Source: Parvularia atlantis (lineage: Eukaryota > Opisthokonta > Rotosphaerida). Taken from it: 41,738 bases of DNA. Positions within the stretch are counted from its first letter, which is position 1, and each line of letters begins with the position of its first letter. Under the pieces are notes generated by a model that searched no databases, was not told the origin of the DNA, and saw nothing but the letters and a program-made list of their open reading frames with translations. Positions 11,501 through 21,798 of the stretch are shown in pieces. The stretch covers positions 1-41,738 of the forward strand of contig CALSCO010000101.1 of the NCBI GenBank assembly GCA_943704415.1, given 5' to 3'. The position numbers were made by a program, and so were the translations under genes.

Positions 11501-14500
11501 GCCTGCCGTCGCTGCAGCCGACGCCCACCAAGGCACGTTCGCTCGCTGCGAGTCAGCGCCGGCTTGCTTACACACGTGTGCAGTCGTCGAGCGCCGCCAA
11601 TGGCCACATCGAGCTGACGTTGCCCCCGGCTGCTGCGCCGGCGTCGTCTGCGTCGGCCCCTTCGTCCGCCGCGGCCAGCGGCACAAGCAAGAACGCGCTG
11701 CGCCTGAGCGACCGCGGCTACAAGACGTCGCCGTCGATTGAGGCACTGCAGCAGCTGAGCAAGCAGCAGCTGACGTCGGTGCCGCAGTTCCGCATCTTGT
11801 GCGAGGGCATGGTACGCCTTCCCCTGTGCGAAATCACTGCTCTCCCGTCTGACGCGCGCAACAGGGGTCGATCGAGTTCCTTGAGCCGGTCGACCTGTCA
11901 GACGAGAACGACCTGTGCCAGTCGGTCATCTTCAAGAACAAGGAGGTCATCGTCTACCCGCAAGAAGGCACGCGCGACGGTCCTGGCCGCTTCCTCTCCT
12001 GCTGACGCGAGGTCGCTCGCTAGACCGCAGCGTGCCCGTTGGCAAGGGGCTCAACCACCCGGCCATCGTGACGCTGCTGCACTGCTACCCGATCGACGCG
12101 GCGACAGGGCCCGTGACCGACCCGACGGACGCGCGCGTCGTGCGCAAGGCGTGCCTGTGGGGCCGGTGACCGGCAGCCCGCTGAGCGCGCCGCGGTCGCC
12201 ACAGATACGCAAGATGAAAGAGCAGCCCGGCACCAAGTTTGTCGACTACGAGCCCGCGACGGGCGCGTGGAAGTTCTGCGTCGAGCACTTCTCGCGCTAC
12301 GGCACGCGCACACGCCTTGCGTCGAGAATCGCGCTCTGACATGCTCGGCGCAGGCCTGGACGACGACGACGACGATGACGGCGACGTGACCGACCTCATC
12401 GCAGCAACGGCGGCCGCCAAGGCAGCAGTGCAGAACGCCGCGGCCGGCGCGCCCGCCAGTGTCCGCCAGCCCGCGCCCGGTCAGTCGCGCCGCCAGCCCG
12501 ACCAGGAGGTCCCGTCCGCGGCCGACGCGCCGCCGTCGTCGTTTCTGCGCGATGGTGCGCACGGCAGGTTGTGCTGCTGAGCTATGCGCTGATCACGCAC
12601 CCGCAGAGCCCGTGCGTGTGCTCGGAGCGCGCCGCTCGGCCGAAGTGGCCGAGGATGACGACCTGAGCGCCGACGACGTCTCGCCGCACGCGAACCGCTT
12701 CCCGCCGGCGCGCAAGGGCCCACGGCTGATCGACACGGACCGCACGCGCCAGTTGATGGTGCGCGTTTCGTGGCGGCCGTGTCGCGCGTGCTTGCTGACG
12801 AGTGGTGGTGACGCGCGCAGACGCTGTTTGAGCCGCTGTCGCCCGCGCCGCGCTTCGACGCCTCGCGCGCCCCGCGCATCGCGAGCCCTGCCGTGCCGGA
12901 CGTGCGCATGGGTGACGATGACTCGGTGCGCCGCTGGTTTGCGGTGCCGCGCTGGCCGCTAAACATGCTGCAGATGGACTCGGACGCGCTCGACGACATC
13001 GGCGACCCGGACGAGGCACTGATGGACGCGCCGGTGCCGCCGCAGCCGACGATGGCTGCGCGCGCCAAGGAGCCGCTGGCGCTCGTGCCTCTTGAGTGCG
13101 TTTGCTGCTGCTGCGCGTGACACGTGTAGTGCAACTGACGGCCGGTCTAGGTCGTCGCTCTACACGACCGTCAAGGCGAGCAAGCACTGCCTCGTGGACG
13201 CCAACCTGCTCATGGCGCGCTCGTTTCGCGCGGGCTGGTCGCCGAACGGCCAGCTGGTGACGATTGCCCGAGCTCGGTGCGTGCGTGTGTGTGTGTGTGT
13301 GCTGAGCGGCTGCGATCGGCGGTTGACGAAAGATGCGCAGGTCCGCGTCGACCGTGACCATCACGCAGCTGCAGCCGTTAGCGTTCGACAGCGTGGTGCG
13401 CGCTCGCGGCTTTGCGCGTGGCTTGCGGTAGCTGACATGCGCGCACGTGCAGGAGAGCGGCGCAGCGCTGCACACGCGCTTCGAAGAGTCGCTCGTGACC
13501 GTGCTCGACAAGGTGCGTGCGTGTGCGGCCATGTGCGCGTGCCGTTTGCTCACATCTTCTCCCCAGACGGTCGTCGAGGACGCCGCAAGCAGGATGTCCG
13601 ACGACATGGACGATGAGCCTCGCAGCCCCGTGTGCCGCCTCGACCGCCTGCTCGCTGGCGCGCTGGCTGCGCCCGTGACGCGGCCGCTCGTCGGTGCCAA
13701 CGCCGTGCAGCAGGTGCGGCGTCCTGTGCTGCTTGGAGGTGAAGCGTCTGATGGTGTTGCGCGCCGCAACAGCACCTCGTGCTGGAGCAGCGCGTGTGGA
13801 AACTGGCAGCGGCCCTGTTTGACCCCGTGCCGCACCCGAACGCGCGCACGGGCGACCTGGCCGCGTCGATGACGAGCAACGCGTCATTCTTCGGCGGCGC
13901 CTCGGTGAACACGGCCCAGGCGCGGCAGGAGCTCAGCACCGACATGCAGCGCAAGCACGCCGTAACCAAGTGGCTGCAGGGTGCGCAAAGGGCTGGTGGC
14001 GCGCCGTTGCTGACGCGTGCGTGTGCGCGCAGAGGTTATCGCGGACGAGCGTCTGACGCCCGAAAACGCGCCGCAGCGGGTGCTGACGCTTCTGAGCGCG
14101 TACCAAGTGCCGGAAGCGACCGAGGCCGCGATGATGCATAAGAACTTCCGCCTGGCGCTGGTTGTGGCGCAGGGCACGGGCGACGCGCAGTTCCGCGCGT
14201 ACATGCTCGAGCAACTAAGCGCGTTTGCGCAAGGAGTGCGTGCAGTCCGCTCGTGCGCAGTGAAGCTGACCTAGCGCGTGTGGCGCAGGCCGTCAACAAG
14301 GACTATCTGACGCTCTACCGCCTGCTCGCGGGCGACGTGGGTGCCGTCGTCGACGAGCACAGCACGGCAGCCGAGCAGGGCGTCGTGTTCAGCTGGCTGC
14401 GCGCGTTTGGCCTGTGCCTGTGGTACGGCACCGCGCGCGAGCACCCGGTTGCGGACGCCGTTGTGCAGTTCGACCGTCTGTGGCGGGTGCGTGCTTTCCC

Positions 14501-15976
14501 CACACACTGTCGCTCCGGCTGCGTGTGCTGACTGGACTTGTGCGCGCGCGCAGGAGCTTGCGACGACCGGCGAGCGAACGACTGTGCCGAAAGCCGAGCA
14601 TCTCGCGGCCGCGTCGACGCAGACGGTTTTGGCGAGCGAGCGCAACCTGCACGTGTTCTTCCACATGCTGCGCTTGCACGCCGACGGCGCTGCACTGCTC
14701 GCCCCCGCCCTGGCACCGGCAGCGATCGGCGCGCGCCCTCTCGACGTTCGGCTGCCGTGGCTGCTGTATTCGTTCATGCGGTGCGCCTGCGCCCTGTTGT
14801 CGCGCTGTCAGCTGACGCATGTCGCCGCAGGTCCAACAAGCTGCGCGACATGACCGCGCGCGGGCAGTCGATGCGGCTGCACATCGCCTTTGCCGAGCAG
14901 CTGCTGACGATGGGCATGGCGCGCTGGGCGGTCTTTGTGGCGCTGCACATCGACGACGACGCACAGCGCGAGCATCTGGTGCGTGCGCACCGATATGTAC
15001 CCCACCTGCGTTGCTGACGGCGCGGTGCTTCTGCAGGCGCGCACGATCCTGGCGCAGCACGAGTTTTCGACGGCCGACGAGGACTTTTTGACGCGCAGGC
15101 TGCGTGTGCCGCAGGCGTGGATTGCCGAGGGCAAGGCGTACCGCTACTTGAGCCTGGTGGGTGCTGCTGGCGGGCGGCATTCTGGCGCTGACAGAGCTGG
15201 GGTACGCGCAGGGCCGCTACCTTGAGGCGTCGCAGCAGCTCGTGCTCGCGGGCCTGGTCGAGGAGGCGCATGAGATGTTCCTGGAGCACGTCGCGCCCGT
15301 GCTGATCGCCGAGGAGCGCTTCGCGGACGTGGTCGCGTTCCTGGGCCAGCTCGCGCAGCTGGACGACGTGTTGCCGCTGACGTGGCACCAGGGCGGGCAG
15401 GTGTGCCGCTCGCGTCTCATGCGCCCGCGTGCTGACGGGGCGCTGTGCGTGCAGATCTACCTGATGTACGCACAGGCGCGCTTGGATCAGGCGCACCTGC
15501 TGCCGAGCTACGACGCGCGCGATTTGGACGAGAGCAGGCACCTGCGCATGGTGCGTGCCTCGCCGTCAAGTCCCGCACCCAAGCTGACGGTGGTCGCAGA
15601 GCGAGCTGCGCGACAACATGCTGCAGGTGCTGCGCGGCCTCGCGTCGCTGCTGCCGCTCGCGCCGACCACCCTGCCGCACATGTGCGTGTGCGGCTGACA
15701 GCGTGTGCAACTCGCCTCCTCACACACCCGCGCAGCGTCTGCCGCGACGAGATGGCTGCCAAGCTGCTGCAGGCTATCGACAGCGTCAACCGGATCGTGC
15801 GCGCGCTGTGCCTGTTCCGCCGACCGCCACACTGACGCGCCGGCTCCGCGAACGCGCAGCTGCACCTGGACCGCACTGACCTCGTCGACCTCGCCGCGAT
15901 CCCGCTGGCCGAGGAGCAACGCCTCACGCTGCCGCACCTGGCCGAGTTTTCCCTGACGCGCATGTTCAGCGCATAG
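8530..15976 (+). CDS. NUP98: Fused NUP98-NUP96 nucleoporin precursor
   Basis: One gene encodes the classic self-cleaving NUP98-NUP96 precursor, with about thirty short introns. It begins MSFGTQPFGAA. Many GFG and FG repeats follow, broken near 9590-9700 by the Rae1-binding GLEBS motif (SAMPEYRNKSHEELRWEDYQ). The autoproteolytic domain lies near 11740-12310 (EPVDLSDENDLCQSVIFKNK, then GKGLNHPAIVTLLHCYP) and ends WKFCVEHFSRYG, with the HF/S cleavage triad intact. The next residues, LDDDDDDDGD, are the acidic start of NUP96. NUP96 is recognised by ANLLMARSFRAGWSPNG near 13200-13260, followed by the alpha-helical ACE1 scaffold with WLRAFGLCLWYG and RSNKLRDMTARGQ, and the end HLAEFSLTRMFSA. NUP96 belongs to the Y-complex of the pore scaffold; NUP98 lines the channel. 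In-frame sequence upstream of 8530 is open but looks like promoter repeat, so I start at MSFG. Confidence 0.95.
12302..12353 (+). other. GC-AG intron at the NUP98/NUP96 junction
   Basis: Joining HFSRYG to LDDDDD requires an intron that starts GCACGC, not GT. It is 52 bp long, has CTGAC in the usual place and ends CAG. No GT donor nearby restores the frame. It lies within a few codons of the autoproteolysis site. Confidence 0.75.
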
Positions 15977-16056
15977 ACTTCCGGATGTGTGTTGAATCAA
16001 CTGGGGCACGCACAATGCGAAAGGGCAGGGGCACAGCAGAAAAAAAAACATGATCA

Positions 16057-18109
16057 TCACTTGCTGTGTGCGGAGGAGGCGGAGACAGTGGCGGCGGGGG
16101 CCGGTTGGTCGACGATCTTGCGGCCGCCCAGGCCGAAGAAGCGCCGGATGCGCGACGAGAACGACGCAGATTGCGCGTGCGAGGCCGACGGGCGGTGCGC
16201 GCTCGCCGTTGCGGCCGCCGGGGCGGCCGTCGGGCCGCTGCTCTTGCGCACGGCGACGTAGCTGCCAGCCTGGTAGCCGCTGGCGGCGTTCTCAACCTAC
16301 GCCGCCGGCCGTCAGCACCAGCCACAGCGCAGCAGCACAACGGCGCACCTCGAGCTGCGCGGCGGCAGCGGCAGCCTCCGCGGCGCGGCGGTCCGGGCGC
16401 GTGGCGGGCACCGATGTCGGCACCCAGCTGGAAGCGCTCGCACCGGGCTCGCCGTGCACCTGCGGCGCGATGCGCTTGTCGTAGACGCTGGCGCTGGCCT
16501 TGGTCGAGGCGTTGGGCGATGTGCGCAGGACGGGCGTGACGGCGTTGAGCGAGTCGCCGAGGCGCTGCTGCGCCGCCGAGACGTCGTAGTCGCGCGAGGC
16601 CGACTTGCCCATCGGCCGCATCTGCGGCACGGCACGCGCCTGCCGATACGACTCGGCCGCGGCCGCAAGGGCCGGGTCGAAGTCGCCGTCCCTGTCGAGG
16701 CGCCCGCCAGCACCCGAGTCCACCGAGAGCGACCGCCCGGTTTTGCTCAGGCGCTTGCTGCCGTCGGCGTTGTTGCTGCTGGGTGCGGTGCGCTGCACGA
16801 CGATGCGCGGCGTGGGCGACGTCGAAGCCGAGCGCCCAGTCGGCGTCGTGGGCGTCGTGGGCGACGTGGGCGACGGCGGCTCGCGCTGACCGGATGACGC
16901 AGACGCTGCTCGGCCAGCGTCACCCGGCGGCGTGCTGCGCGCCATCAGCCGGCGCTCGGCCACGCTCATCCAGCCCGTCTCTTGCGGGTTGCGCACGCTC
17001 GTGAGCGACTTGGACGATGACGATGTCTTGAGCATCCCGCGCGCCGGCGACGACTTGGACTGCGTGTGGCTCGCCGTGCCAGCCGTTGCCGCGACCGAGA
17101 GTGCGCTGGGCGTGTTGTGCGCGGGCACGGCGCCGGTGCTGCTCGACGCCGTGTGCGAGCGCGTGCTGGTGCGGAGCGCCTCCATCTGCCGCTGGAACTC
17201 GGCGATCGCGTCGGTCGTTGAGCCCACCCCCGACGGCATGGGCGGCACGGGCGTGTGCACCGACTCGACGCTGGCCTGCGCGCTGAGCGAGCGCTTGCCG
17301 TTGCGGATCCTGCGACGGCGTCAGGACAGCAGAACGCACGCGCAAAAACTGATCAACATCGACGCACCGGGCCTGCAGCGCCTCCTCATCCTCGCGCTGC
17401 GCCTCCTTGAGCGAGCCCACCGAGCCGTGCCGCGACGGCTTCTTCTTCTTCATGGCGGGCGGCGGCGACGCGGGGCCGTCCTCGGCGACGGCCGCCTTTG
17501 ACGGCACGTTGACGACGCCGTTGACGACGCCGTTCGCGCCGTGCTTGGCGGCCTTCGTGGCCGCGACGCTCGCGGCAAACTGGCCTCCAGCAGGCGCCGC
17601 GCTCGTCGTCTTGGCCGTCTTCTTCTTCTTCTTTGGCTGATCCCCCGATGCCGTTGACGCTGCCGATGCCGATGCCGATGGCGCCACGGTCGATGGCGCC
17701 ACGGTCGATGGCGCCGCGGTTGTGGCGCCACGGACGTCGAGCCTGTTGCCACGTACACGCACCACGCACGTCCATCAGCACCTTCCCTAAGCGGCCAGAA
17801 CGGGGCCGCGGGACGCGCGCGACGCACCGACGAACGCTGTGCGCGCGATTCCAGTTGCCGTCGCGGCGGTGCATGCTGATCGCCGCGTCCAGATCGAGCG
17901 GCGGCGGCAGATCGGCCGCGTGGATCACGCCACCGACCTCGCGCACGGCCAGCCCACGCTGCTTCACGCGCTGTGCGTGCTCATCCTCCTCAGCCGCCGC
18001 CAGCGCGCGCGCGCTCTGCCGTCAAAACGTCAGTCAGTGCAAAATGGGATGGCGCGAGATCTCGACGGCAGCGCACCTGCGCGCGCGCGGCCAGCAGCGA
18101 TGCGGCCAT
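16057..18109 (-). CDS. Unrecognised basic, low-complexity protein
   Basis: I do not recognise this family. The model starts at 18109 (MAASLLAARAQ), then a 61-bp intron leads to an exon with a charged helical stretch (AAEEDEHAQRVKQRG) and the segment VIHAADLPPPLDLDAAISMH. After further introns come a TVAPS repeat, a PKKKKKTAK basic patch that could be a nuclear localisation signal, and MKKKKPSRHG. A short helix follows, AIAEFQRQMEALRTSTRSHT. Then comes a long Ser/Thr/Pro-rich disordered region with PTSPTTPTTPTG. The C-terminal patch SSRIRRFFGLGGRKIV is basic and hydrophobic and could bind membrane or a partner. The end is SSAHSK. The order of introns and frames is consistent throughout. The stop faces the NUP98 stop across 80 bp. 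Confidence 0.65.
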
Positions 18110-18600
18110 GATCCCGCCGGTCTGTGCCTCGGAAGCGGCTGCGGTTTGCGCGGACGGGCGCGGCGTGAGGCGTGCGACGCGGACCGCTGAAGGAAGGGGG
18201 GGGGAGTTGACGGCAGCCACGGCTGTCGCAAAGCAAACGACCCGCGAAAGGCCAAGGCACGTCGCCAAACTCAAGGTGCAAGCGCAAGAGCGGCCGCACA
18301 GCCATGAGCCGCACCGCGCTGGTCGAGAGCGACGAGACGCCGGGTGCGCACGGTTGAGCGTGCCCGTTGTGCCTGCCAGTGTGCTGCTCATCGGCGAGCG
18401 CATTTGCGACCTGAGAATGAACAATGCTTCAAGTTTCCGCAGTGGCCCGCCGTCGCCATCTCGCCCGTCAACGGTAGGGCCTATGGTCGCCGCCGTTTGC
18501 CAAGATGGGCACTGTAAAACTTCGTGGTTCGTAAGCGACGGAAGACACACAACACAGGGGGGTGGGGCACGGTTTAAGAGGGGACTAGTAGGCGGTGGCT

Positions 18601-18680
18601 GACGTAGGCCGAGATGGCTGAGGTAAGCGGGGTCGGGGCTGACGCAGGCCGAGATGGCTGAGGTAAGCGGGTGAGGTAAG
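18601..18680 (+). repeat. Two-copy 40-bp tandem repeat
   Basis: Unit one is 18601-18640 and unit two 18641-18680. They share GGCCGAGATGGCTGAGGTAA and differ by a few substitutions, mostly at the right end. A partial third echo (TGAGGTAAG) closes unit two. The array lies about 300 bp upstream of RPA1 in the divergent promoter region. Confidence 0.8.
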
Positions 18681-18952
18681 ACGATGACGAGCGATGACAG
18701 CCGTGACAAAAGGCTTCTTCTCTGAGCGAGACCGGTGCGCAGTTTCAGTTTTCTTTTGTTTTTTTTTTCTTTTCTTTTTCCCTGCCAGTGAAAAGCCTGT
18801 CCACTTGTGTTTCTTCCCTCTGCCGCTGAGCTGCGCGCCCCACCGCGTCGAGTGCAGGCGCGAGCGCAGGCGCAAGCCCAAAGCGCAGGAATGGGGCGTC
18901 ACAACTTCCAACCCGCGCGCTTCCAGAAACGCATCCAGACGCTTCCAGGCGC

Positions 18953-18975
18953 GCGCCAAAATTCGCGCGCGAAAA
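18953..18975 (+). promoter_or_regulatory. Tandem E2F-like sites at the RPA1 start
   Basis: GCGCCAAAA at 18953-18961 and GCGCGAAAA at 18967-18975 both match the E2F/DP consensus (TTTSGCGC on the opposite strand). They are 14 bp apart and end one base before the RPA1 ATG. RPA1 is a classic S-phase gene under E2F control in animals and plants. The sites being bound here is inference. Confidence 0.55.
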
Positions 18976-18976
18976 C

Positions 18977-21380
18977 ATGGAGGCGGCGCCAACGACGACG
19001 AGCGACGCGCCGACGCCGCCGCCGACGCCGACGCTGACGCCGGGCTTCGTGAAGGAGCTGGCGGCGGTGGCGGCGACGGCGGGCGCGGCCGGGGCCGACG
19101 GCGGGCGGATGGCGACGCTGCAGGTGCTCGGCTTCAAGCTCACGACGACCAAGAACGGCGAGCGGTACCGGTGCGCGGGCGCGCAGGGATGGCGCCAGGT
19201 CGCGCGGCACTGACGCTGGTGACGCGCCGCAGCGTCGCGCTGTCGGACGGCGAGCACGTCGTCAACGCGATCGTGAGCGCGGCGCTGAGCGCGCAGTTTG
19301 AGGCGCGCGAGATCGACAAGCATGCGGTCGTCGAGCTGGCCAAGTACACCGTCAGCACCCTCAACGGCCTGCCGTGCGTCACCGTTCCACGGCTGCAGCA
19401 GCCGCGATCGCTCACGGGCGACCGCAGCGTCGTCATTGTGCAGGAGATGGCCGTCCTCGATAAGAACGTCGGCGCCAAGATCGGCGCGCCCACGCCGCTG
19501 CAGGCCGTCGAGGGCGCCAAGGACGCCGCCGCTGCGGTCAAGGACGAGCCCGAGAAGGACAACGCGGCCGCGATGGCTGTGGCCTACCCAACGCCCACCA
19601 AGACGCCCGAGCGGTGCGCGCGCGACCCAACAGCGCCGTCGACGCCGCTCACGTCGCGATCGCAGCCCCAACGCCGCCGCCGCCGCCGCCGCCACCGGCC
19701 CGGTTGCGGACGTGTTCCCGATTGAGGCGCTCAATCCGTACCAGAACCGGTGCGCACTGCGCGCCGTGTTGCTCGTGCGCGTCGTACTGACGCGCGCGGG
19801 ACAGGTGGAGCATCAAGGTGCGCGTGACGCAGAAGACCGAGATCCGCACGTTCAAGAACGCGCGCGGCGAGGGGCAGCTGTTCAGCGTCGACCTGACAGA
19901 CGAGAGCGTGCGTGTGCACTCTGCGTGGATTACGCGCGTGCGGCTGAGCGGTGGCGCGCAGGGCGAAATCCGCGGCACGGCATTCGGCGACCAGGTGGGC
20001 AAGCTCTACAACGTCTTTGAGAAGAACAAGGTGCGCGACGTGCGCGACGTGCACACGCGTGCGAGCGGCGTGCCTGACCCGTGCCGCCGCAGATCTACGT
20101 CGTCTCCAAGGGCCAGGTCAAGCCGTCGGTGCGCAAGTTCAACACGCTGCGCAACCAGTACGAGATCACGTTTGACGCGACCACGACGGTCACGCCGTGC
20201 GACGGCGAGGACGCCATTGTGCCCAAGATGTTCTACCACTTTGTGCCGATCGACCAGATCGAGCGCATCCCCAAGGACGCGCACATCGGTGCCGCGCGTG
20301 ACTTGCGCGACGACAGCGCTTGCAGTCTGACACGTGCGCGCGCACAGACCTCATCGGCGTGCTCAAGGAGGTCAGCGACGTCACGACCATCAGCCCAAAG
20401 TCAGACCCGAACAAGAAGGTGCGCACGCGTTTGCTCACGGTGCAGCATCGGCCCTGACGCGCGGCCCGCAGATGCTCAAGCGCGACGTCAAGCTGGTCGA
20501 CATGTCGCTCAAGGAGGTCACCGTCGCGCTCTGGGGCGACGTGGCCGAGACGTTTGGCACGCCCGCGCTCGGCACCATCGTCGCGTTCAAGGCGCTGCGC
20601 GTGAGCGACTACAACGGCCGGTCGCTGTCGACGGGCTTCTCGACAATCGTGCGGCTCAACCCGGACGAAGTGCCCGAGGTGCAGCAGTTGCAGAGGTGCG
20701 CGCGGCGTGCGTTCCCGCGCAGCTGGCCAGATCTGACGCGACACGGCGCAGCTGGTACGCCTCGGGTGGCTCGACGGCCGCCGTCACGTCGATCTCGACG
20801 CGCATGTCGCCCAACGGCAAGGACGAGGACCCGATGACGGCGCGGTACACGTTTCAGCGCGCGAACGACGAGAAGGCGCCGAACGGCTTGCTCGCATGCA
20901 CGTGCGCTGACACCTGCACCGCGGCAGATGGGCGCAGACGACAAGCCGGCGTACTTCAACTTGCGCTGCACCGTCACGCAGATCCCGCACGAGAAGGCGA
21001 TCTGGTACCCGGCCGAGCCCGAGACCGGCAACAAGATGGTCCAAGTGCGACACAGGCGCTGGGCCGTGCGCTGCTTGCACGCTCACCGCCGCCGCTGCAG
21101 CAATCGGACGGGTCGTGGCTGTCGGAGAAGACGCAGAAGACGTACAAGGCCTGCGACTACCGCTACCTGCTGCGCTTCATCGCCATCGACGCCACAGGCA
21201 GCAGCTTTGTGAACGGTGCGCTTGAGCCGTGCCTCGTCCACAGGCTGTGCTGATCGCAGGCGGCCGCAGCGTTTGGCGACGACGCCGTGCAGATCATGGG
21301 CCTCACCGCGGCCGACCTCGTCAGCCTCAAGGCGCGCGCTGCTCAGACTGCCGCGCGCTCGCACACCGCGCTGACGCTGC

Positions 21381-21415
<35 letters not shown>

Positions 21416-21718
21416 GAGGCGAACGCGGACAGGTACGAGGCCGTTTTTGCCAAGGCATGCTTCCGGACGTTTGTGTGCGTGAGGGCGCTCCTTCGCGACC
21501 GAGCCAGCCCGTTGACGCACGCGTGCAGGATGCGCATTCGCGCCAAGACCGAGTCGTACCAGGGTGAGAGCCGCGTCAAGTACGCCGTCGTCGGGTCCAA
21601 GCCGGTGCGCGGCCGCCCATGACCACCGCACGCAGCGCTGACGCCAGGGGTGCGGCAGGTCGACTACAAGAGCGAGAGCCAGCTGCTGCTGCGCCAGCTC
21701 CGGCTCTACGGCTACTGA
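18977..21718 (+). CDS. RPA1: Replication protein A large subunit
   Basis: This is the large subunit of the RPA heterotrimer, which coats single-stranded DNA in replication, repair and checkpoint signalling. Four OB folds are visible in order. DBD-F is N-terminal, with YRVALSDGEHVVNAIVSAAL and GVKIG-like AKIGAPTPLQAVE. DBD-A starts at LNPYQNRWSIKVRVTQKTEI and holds the family signature FKNARGEGQLFSVDLTDES. DBD-B contains VTVALWGDVAETFG and RVSDYNGRSLSTGF. DBD-C runs from DDKPAYFNLRCTVTQIPHEK to the end, SQLLLRQLRLYGY. The DBD-C zinc ribbon is abnormal: where orthologues have four Cys, this protein reads WYPAEPETGNKMV and GSWLSEKTQ, with none. About fifteen introns interrupt it, one bearing a GT repeat. 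The start at 18977 gives MEAAPTTTSDA, somewhat longer than the usual N-terminus. Confidence 0.95.
21332..21415 (+). other. Probable GC-AG intron with a (GT)n tail in RPA1
   Basis: The conserved reading LVSLK-EANADRYEAVF requires a donor at GCGCGC after the Lys codon. A CTGAC lies mid-intron, followed by a (GT)n tract at about 21382-21412 and a final CAG. A GT donor 9 bp upstream would also keep the frame but would delete the conserved SLK, so GC-AG is preferred and not certain. Confidence 0.5.
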
Positions 21719-21798
21719 GCGCGCGCGCCTGTGCCCGTGACGACCCTCTTTGCTTCCCGTCCGTGTCGTTGTGTACAGCGTGCACCCTCAGCAGCAGA

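Larger units (their letters stand above)
18110..18976. other. 867-bp divergent intergenic region, the longest in the window
   Basis: This region lies between the start of the unrecognised minus-strand gene and RPA1. It is less GC-rich than the genes. It holds a two-copy 40-bp repeat (18601-18680), a T-rich tract at 18748-18780 and tandem E2F-like sites next to the RPA1 start codon. A minus-strand frame stays open across most of it (17990-18709) but shows no recognisable protein and no splice grammar, so I do not call it. I looked for tRNA, snRNA and signal recognition particle RNA landmarks and saw none. Confidence 0.6.

Noticed and set aside
12582-13835. 417-codon minus-strand open frame across NUP96
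   Set aside because: The plus strand has conserved NUP96 motifs spliced by the local rules. The minus frame has Arg/Ala/Ser-rich low-complexity composition typical of a shadow frame.
17990-18709. 239-codon minus-strand frame across the RPA1 upstream region
   Set aside because: No motif or splice grammar, and it covers tandem repeats. The nearby ATG at 18109 gives a model that splices cleanly.
18977-21718. FACT subunit or other OB-fold protein instead of RPA1
   Set aside because: LNPYQNRWSIKVRV and NARGEGQLFSVDL are specific to RPA1, and four OB folds appear in RPA1 order.
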